A DNA stretch of 64,000 nucleotides, from assembly GCF_000380985.1 (NCBI RefSeq), contig NZ_KB905699.1:1-64000 (forward strand), given 5' to 3'. Source of the DNA: Proteiniphilum acetatigenes DSM 18083 (GTDB lineage: Bacteria > Bacteroidota > Bacteroidia > Bacteroidales > Dysgonomonadaceae). Positions 59,997 through 64,000 of this stretch are shown here, in pieces. The notes under the pieces were generated by a model. The model searched no databases. It was not told where the DNA came from and worked only from the letters and a program-made list of their open reading frames with translations. Each line of letters opens with the position of its first letter. Position 1 is the first letter of the stretch. Position numbers and translations under genes: made by a program.

Positions 59997-61748
59997 TCAC
60001 TTACTCCGAATCGGATACACATTTATACTACTGATTGTCACTTCTTCATCGCTTTCGAAAGAAAGGGAGTTATAGGGTTCTGTAGGGAAGATGCTGTTGG
60101 TCTGCACCAACTCACCGTCGTTTACAAAACATTCCACCGATGCTCTGTCAACAAAAATCCTGATTTGGTAGCTCTTTTTCTTTACAAGAGGCGCTTTGAT
60201 GGTTTCCGATGCAAAGTTATCAGAAAAATCAACAATTCCGCTTTTCGACCGGTCGATGCCGAATACGCCCTTTTCGGGATCGAAACTGAACACTGTCCTT
60301 TCGCCCTTCCCGTTGGCTAATATAAAGCTGAAGACAGAGGCACTGCCGGCCTCAATATCCATCTCTATCTCAAAGGAACCCGTGTTTCCTTCCGTCAGAT
60401 TGTCTATCGTATGCGATTTGTTGACTGTGAATGCATCTATCTTCTTTGTATTTCCACGTAAAGCATTCACCTCTTCTGCCGGTGGGTTGGCTACAACAAG
60501 GTGTTCACCGTTATGTGCCAGCTTCAGCTCGCGGGGCAGCGTACTGGCTCCCTTGAAATGAACCGGCGGGATATGGTTGGCATAGTCCCAGTTATTCATC
60601 CATCCGATAAACAATTTGCGTCCGTCAGATTCGGGAATATTGCTCCAGGTTACGCCTGCATAGTTATCACGTCCGTAATCCAGCCAGAGAGGATAAGGGA
60701 GTGCGTCGGGTTTAAAAGTTTTTCCATCGAAATCACCGATGAAATACTGTGTGGCGCTTCCGCCATTGGGTCCGCCGGGATTGATACTCACAAAAAGTAC
60801 CCATTTGGTCTGTCCGTTATATGTGAGAGGGAACAGGTCGGGACACTCCCACACACCGCCGTGTGCGCCTATGCCTTCACCGAATTCGCTGAGTTTATCC
60901 CATTCTTTCAGGTTATCCGAGCCGTAGAAAGAGATAGTCTGTCCGGTTGCCAGCGCCATTATCCATTGGTTCGTAGCGTTGTGCCAAAATACTTTCGGGT
61001 CACGGAAATCGGGATAGCTCAAATCGCTCAACACGGGATTTTCCTCGTATGTGGTAAATGTACGTCCATTGTCGAGGCTGTAAGCGATTGATTGGGTCTG
61101 AATTTTTCCTGCCGAAGTATAGATGGCGATCATCGCGTCATTGCCGAAACCGGCTGTATTGTCTTTGTCAATTACCGCGCTTCCCGAGAAAATTGAGCCG
61201 AGAGAATCGGGTGCCAATGCGAACGGCAGATGCTCCCATGAAACCAGGTCTTTCGATACGGCATGTCCCCAGTGCATGTTTGCCCAGCGCGACCCGTAAG
61301 GGTTGTATTGGTAAAACAGATGATATTCGCCGTTGTGATACACCATTCCGTTGGGATCGTTCATCCAGCCGTATTTTGGTGTAAAGTGATAAAGCGGACG
61401 ATAGGTTTCATTGTAATCGAACTCGAAGCTGTCGGATTGCTTTATGCGGGAAAAACCGATATCAGTTTTATTTACGTGCTCAAACGTGAGCGTGACTTTC
61501 CGGTCTTTGTATTTCGATACGTCGATGGGTATCCAGTAGTCTGTTTTCGTCTGCGAAACACGGATATACATCGGTTCACCTATCTTTTCACCATCCACTG
61601 AGAGTTGTACGACCGACTCCGGAGCGTTGTCCTCAACAGGTATCAGGATATAATTTCCGGTTACGTCAAAATTTATTGTATTTCCCGCGGAGCAAGCACA
61701 TAACAGGAATGCACTGCATCCTAATAATAAATGTAAAATTTTCTTCAT
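59997..61748 (-). CDS. Glycoside hydrolase family 32 lipoprotein
   Basis: A 583-residue GH32 enzyme with lipobox LCAC (Cys 17-19) and hence surface- or outer-membrane-anchored. An N-terminal DUF4980-type domain is followed by WMNDPNG (Asp 131), FRDPKVFW and WECPDLF, the three catalytic sites, all intact. The C-terminal GH32C sandwich ends at ISSINVYPIRSK. As a lipoprotein it may act on longer fructan at the cell surface, while the other GH32 acts in the periplasm; this division is inferred from the signals. Confidence 0.95.
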   Translation of the reverse strand: MKKILHLLLGCSAFLLCACSAGNTINFDVTGNYILIPVEDNAPESVVQLSVDGEKIGEPMYIRVSQTKTDYWIPIDVSKYKDRKVTLTFEHVNKTDIGFSRIKQSDSFEFDYNETYRPLYHFTPKYGWMNDPNGMVYHNGEYHLFYQYNPYGSRWANMHWGHAVSKDLVSWEHLPFALAPDSLGSIFSGSAVIDKDNTAGFGNDAMIAIYTSAGKIQTQSIAYSLDNGRTFTTYEENPVLSDLSYPDFRDPKVFWHNATNQWIMALATGQTISFYGSDNLKEWDKLSEFGEGIGAHGGVWECPDLFPLTYNGQTKWVLFVSINPGGPNGGSATQYFIGDFDGKTFKPDALPYPLWLDYGRDNYAGVTWSNIPESDGRKLFIGWMNNWDYANHIPPVHFKGASTLPRELKLAHNGEHLVVANPPAEEVNALRGNTKKIDAFTVNKSHTIDNLTEGNTGSFEIEMDIEAGSASVFSFILANGKGERTVFSFDPEKGVFGIDRSKSGIVDFSDNFASETIKAPLVKKKSYQIRIFVDRASVECFVNDGELVQTNSIFPTEPYNSLSFESDEEVTISSINVYPIRSK

Positions 61749-61791
61749 AACTTTCTATCTATGTGATCTTTTTGATTCTTGTAAAGTATAA

Positions 61792-63390
61792 TCAGGGTGT
61801 TTCCCGGATTGTTATTTCCGTAACTTTAATAGTTCCGTTGTCTGAGAAGATTGTCCAGGGATTTTGATTCATCTTGTAAATACGGTTTGTAAATGCAGTA
61901 TTGTTATTCACATATACTACGGCTATTGACTTTTCGATAATAATCTTTACGTCAAAAACCTTATTCTGCGGAACGACAAGTGGGGTAAAATTCAGCTCTT
62001 TCCTGTTTGAACCTGTTTCGTTGTACATAAACAGGGAAGGCATGTTCCAGCGATTGTTCGGCGTCAGATCGAAGGAGACTGAATATACTTCCGATAAATC
62101 ATCGCACACTCCGAAAGAAAACCCGAAATGATCCGATTCCGATGCGTCAATTTTCATCGAGATTTTAACCGGGCCGTTATTCCTGTTGAACAGTGCGTAG
62201 CTTCTCCCGGAGGCTTGAGCGGTAATGTTGTATGAGCCGTTATTGCCTGATACATTTCCTTCTGATTTTATTTTTTCGAATTCGACTTTCCGATTGAATT
62301 TTGCATCTACAGCCTCGGGTATTACCGGATATAGATGTCCGTTTGCCTGTTGCACAATCTTATGTGTTATCAATGATCCCGCCCAATCCAGTTCATTGTT
62401 GTTGTTTACCGTTCCTCCGGTTGAGCACCAACCCGACAAGTAGCGGTTTGTACCGTCACCCGCCGTTTTTGCGGCATAAAGGTATAATCCGTCAAAAGTC
62501 TCGTGGCGTCCTGAAGCGTCTTCGCTTCTCCTCCACGGCCCGTCGGGTGAGTTGGCTATACGGTAAAATGTCTTACGATGTTCATCGCGGTTGATGCGTG
62601 AAAAGACCAGGTACCATTTATCGCCTATTCTGAAAATGTCGGGACATTCCAGAATTTCGGAATCCGTTTGAATTTCATATATCGCCGGATTATCGGAAGT
62701 CGTTGCCATTAAAGGTTCAATCAATGACCAGTTTATCAGGTCGGATGATGTATAGCGTGCAAGCGCCCCTTTTCCCTCTTTGCGTGTAGTAACAAGCATT
62801 ACATATTTTTCGCGGGTCTCATCCCAGTACACATGCGGGTCACGGAAGTTATTCCGGTCAAATCCGTTTGGCGCCTGAAAGGTAGCCGAAGGTTGCTTCG
62901 TCCAGTTCAGTAAATCGGCAGATGTGGCAAGCATCACTTTTTCGGCAGGGTTAAGATTGCTGTTGTGGCCGGTATAATAGCCATAATAGGTATTTTCCGC
63001 TTTGATAAAACTACCGGTTCCTATCCATTCCTCCTGACTGCCTGTGGCGCCTGCCGGCAGTGCCTGTATAAAGCCGTCGAAAGTGGCGTAATCTGCCGTT
63101 CTTGTCAAATAGATGGGATGATTGTTGGCATTTTCGTAAAGGTAAAACAGGTAGAACCTTTTTTCATCGGCGTTGTAATAGGGCATAGGGTCGCCTACAT
63201 AACCCTGCTCCGGTTTGTAGAATGTTTGGTACATACCGGATTCCTGTGGATTCCTGCACGTGGTAGACATATCTACGGTCGGCTCACCAGGCTCAGGTTC
63301 AGGAGTTATGTCATCACCGCTATTACATCCTGCCAACAAGTGTGAGAAGAGTAAAGCCGGAAGTATCAGTAAATACATTTGTCGTTTCAT
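61792..63390 (-). CDS. GH32-like lipoprotein with beta-fructosidase-type propeller
   Basis: A 532-residue lipoprotein (lipobox LAGC, Cys 22) with a five-bladed propeller of the GH32/GH68 clan. VGDPMPYY (Asp 67), FRDPHVYW and ILECPDIF carry the Asp/Asp/Glu triad, but the first motif lacks the WMNDPNG context. The C-terminal beta-sandwich resembles DUF4975. It may be a distant GH32 hydrolase or a fructan-binding surface protein of the SusE/F class. All three acidic residues are present, so activity is plausible. Confidence 0.8.
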   Translation of the reverse strand: MKRQMYLLILPALLFSHLLAGCNSGDDITPEPEPGEPTVDMSTTCRNPQESGMYQTFYKPEQGYVGDPMPYYNADEKRFYLFYLYENANNHPIYLTRTADYATFDGFIQALPAGATGSQEEWIGTGSFIKAENTYYGYYTGHNSNLNPAEKVMLATSADLLNWTKQPSATFQAPNGFDRNNFRDPHVYWDETREKYVMLVTTRKEGKGALARYTSSDLINWSLIEPLMATTSDNPAIYEIQTDSEILECPDIFRIGDKWYLVFSRINRDEHRKTFYRIANSPDGPWRRSEDASGRHETFDGLYLYAAKTAGDGTNRYLSGWCSTGGTVNNNNELDWAGSLITHKIVQQANGHLYPVIPEAVDAKFNRKVEFEKIKSEGNVSGNNGSYNITAQASGRSYALFNRNNGPVKISMKIDASESDHFGFSFGVCDDLSEVYSVSFDLTPNNRWNMPSLFMYNETGSNRKELNFTPLVVPQNKVFDVKIIIEKSIAVVYVNNNTAFTNRIYKMNQNPWTIFSDNGTIKVTEITIRETP

Positions 63391-63458
63391 ATACCTGTTT
63401 TATGTTGAGTACGTGGAGGACATTATTGCCCTGCCACGTACAAAAATACATATTTTAC

Positions 63459-64000
63459 TTAATCTTTAGGGATCGCTTTCAATTCGTCCCAATACATACG
63501 ATGTGTCGTGAAAGCTACAGGCTCACCATTAGGATGTTCATGCGGCATCACCAGGATATTGTTAATTATCGCCGTACGATTCTCCGGGATATTGAACACC
63601 AATTCCTGCCATTCGCCAAGATGATCTTCAGAATACCAGGCCCTCAACCAGTCTTTGTTGGTTTCACCATCGGACTGAATTTCGATCTGCACATCTCCTG
63701 CGACCTCTTTCAGTATCATAACCGAAAAACGGTCGTATTCGGCAGGGTTGATATTTACTTTATTGTTATTCCACAAAGCTCCTCCATGCCAACCTTCTCC
63801 GGTAACTGCATCCCGTACAAAAGAGGCACAGAAAGGTGTATTATTGATACCGCCGGTATTTGGGTTAGGATAAGGACTGTCTATGGTGACCACTAAGCCG
63901 TCCCAGTGCGGGACTATATTTTCGCCGTTGTAAATAAGCAATGGCAGCTTGGGCTCTTCTCCCGGGATCACGGTCACGGAATAGGTAAATGTTTCACCTT
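63459..64000 (-). CDS. Exported glycan-binding-type protein of the fructan locus (5' end outside window)
   Basis: At least 180 codons, open to the right edge; a GTG at 63975 is internal, since the frame continues upstream as GETFTYSVTVIPGEEP. The visible part is a jelly-roll-like carbohydrate-binding domain (WHGGALWNNNKVNINPAEYD, EWQELVFNIPENRTAIINNI, HRMYWDELKAIPKD), preceded by the end of an Ig/PKD-like module. It sits just upstream of the GH32-like lipoprotein gene and is probably a surface fructan-binding lipoprotein. The signal peptide is not visible. Confidence 0.65.
   Translation of the reverse strand, partial: GETFTYSVTVIPGEEPKLPLLIYNGENIVPHWDGLVVTIDSPYPNPNTGGINNTPFCASFVRDAVTGEGWHGGALWNNNKVNINPAEYDRFSVMILKEVAGDVQIEIQSDGETNKDWLRAWYSEDHLGEWQELVFNIPENRTAIINNILVMPHEHPNGEPVAFTTHRMYWDELKAIPKD

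Overview
The window reads as chromosomal DNA of a Bacteroidales bacterium; a Dysgonomonadaceae-like genus such as Proteiniphilum or Petrimonas is a guess. The lineage is supported by a SusC/SusD pair followed by a DUF4959/DUF5126/DUF5000-type lipoprotein, GH32 enzymes with the DUF4980-type N-terminal domain typical of Bacteroidetes, a type IX secretion sorting domain, a DUF3127 protein and several TAnnTTTG (-7) promoter elements. No ribosomal or phylogenetic marker is present, so the genus cannot be fixed.

Layout. (1) 1-153: the 5' end of an IS1595-type transposase gene cut by the window edge. (2) 323-15108: a glycan-utilisation locus with a Tat-exported Gfo/Idh/MocA oxidoreductase, a DUF4038/GH140-like hydrolase, an exported TIM-barrel sugar isomerase, SusC, SusD, a surface lipoprotein, a CE15-like esterase, a GntR/FCD regulator and a cytosolic protein that resembles D-apionate lactonase. 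GH140 (apiosidase) together with an apionate-lactonase-like protein suggests apiose-containing pectin as substrate. (3) 15311-26432: mostly housekeeping genes: phosphate butyryltransferase and butyrate kinase, an ATP-grasp-like protein, an M20 dipeptidase, an SMP-30 protein, a HEXXH lipoprotein, tRNA-Ser(CGA), a DUF3127 protein and a BCCT transporter. (4) 26486-32711: a CusCBA-type metal efflux operon with a His-rich protein upstream. (5) 33117-39067: an accessory block of small single-domain genes, all on the + strand and mostly AT-rich, with two nearly identical 86-bp imperfect palindromes and one probable diverged copy between two-gene units. This looks like an integron-style cassette array without an integrase in view. 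(6) 39520-49710: copper ATPase CopA with a small metallochaperone, an AraC regulator carrying an HMA-like domain (separated from copA by three accessory genes), an alcohol dehydrogenase, a CatB-type acetyltransferase, a broken GNAT gene, an SRPBCC protein and an ABC-F ATPase. (7) 50077-55811: an exported protein, MnmD, a zinc ABC transporter without a permease gene, a DUF456 protein, Asd and a small T9SS-sorted protein. (8) 55930-64000: a fructan locus on the - strand with fructokinase, two GH32 enzymes, an MFS sugar permease, a third GH32-like lipoprotein and a partial exported protein. Its SusC/SusD genes would lie past the right edge.

The two carbohydrate loci appear to be self-contained import and degradation modules. 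The metal genes at 26-45 kb look like one copper-handling region broken up by accessory genes. A 72-bp partly palindromic sequence occurs in two perfect direct copies 29.6 kb apart (20136 and 49715), bracketing the accessory region, with degenerate relatives at 12641, 52605 and 52783.
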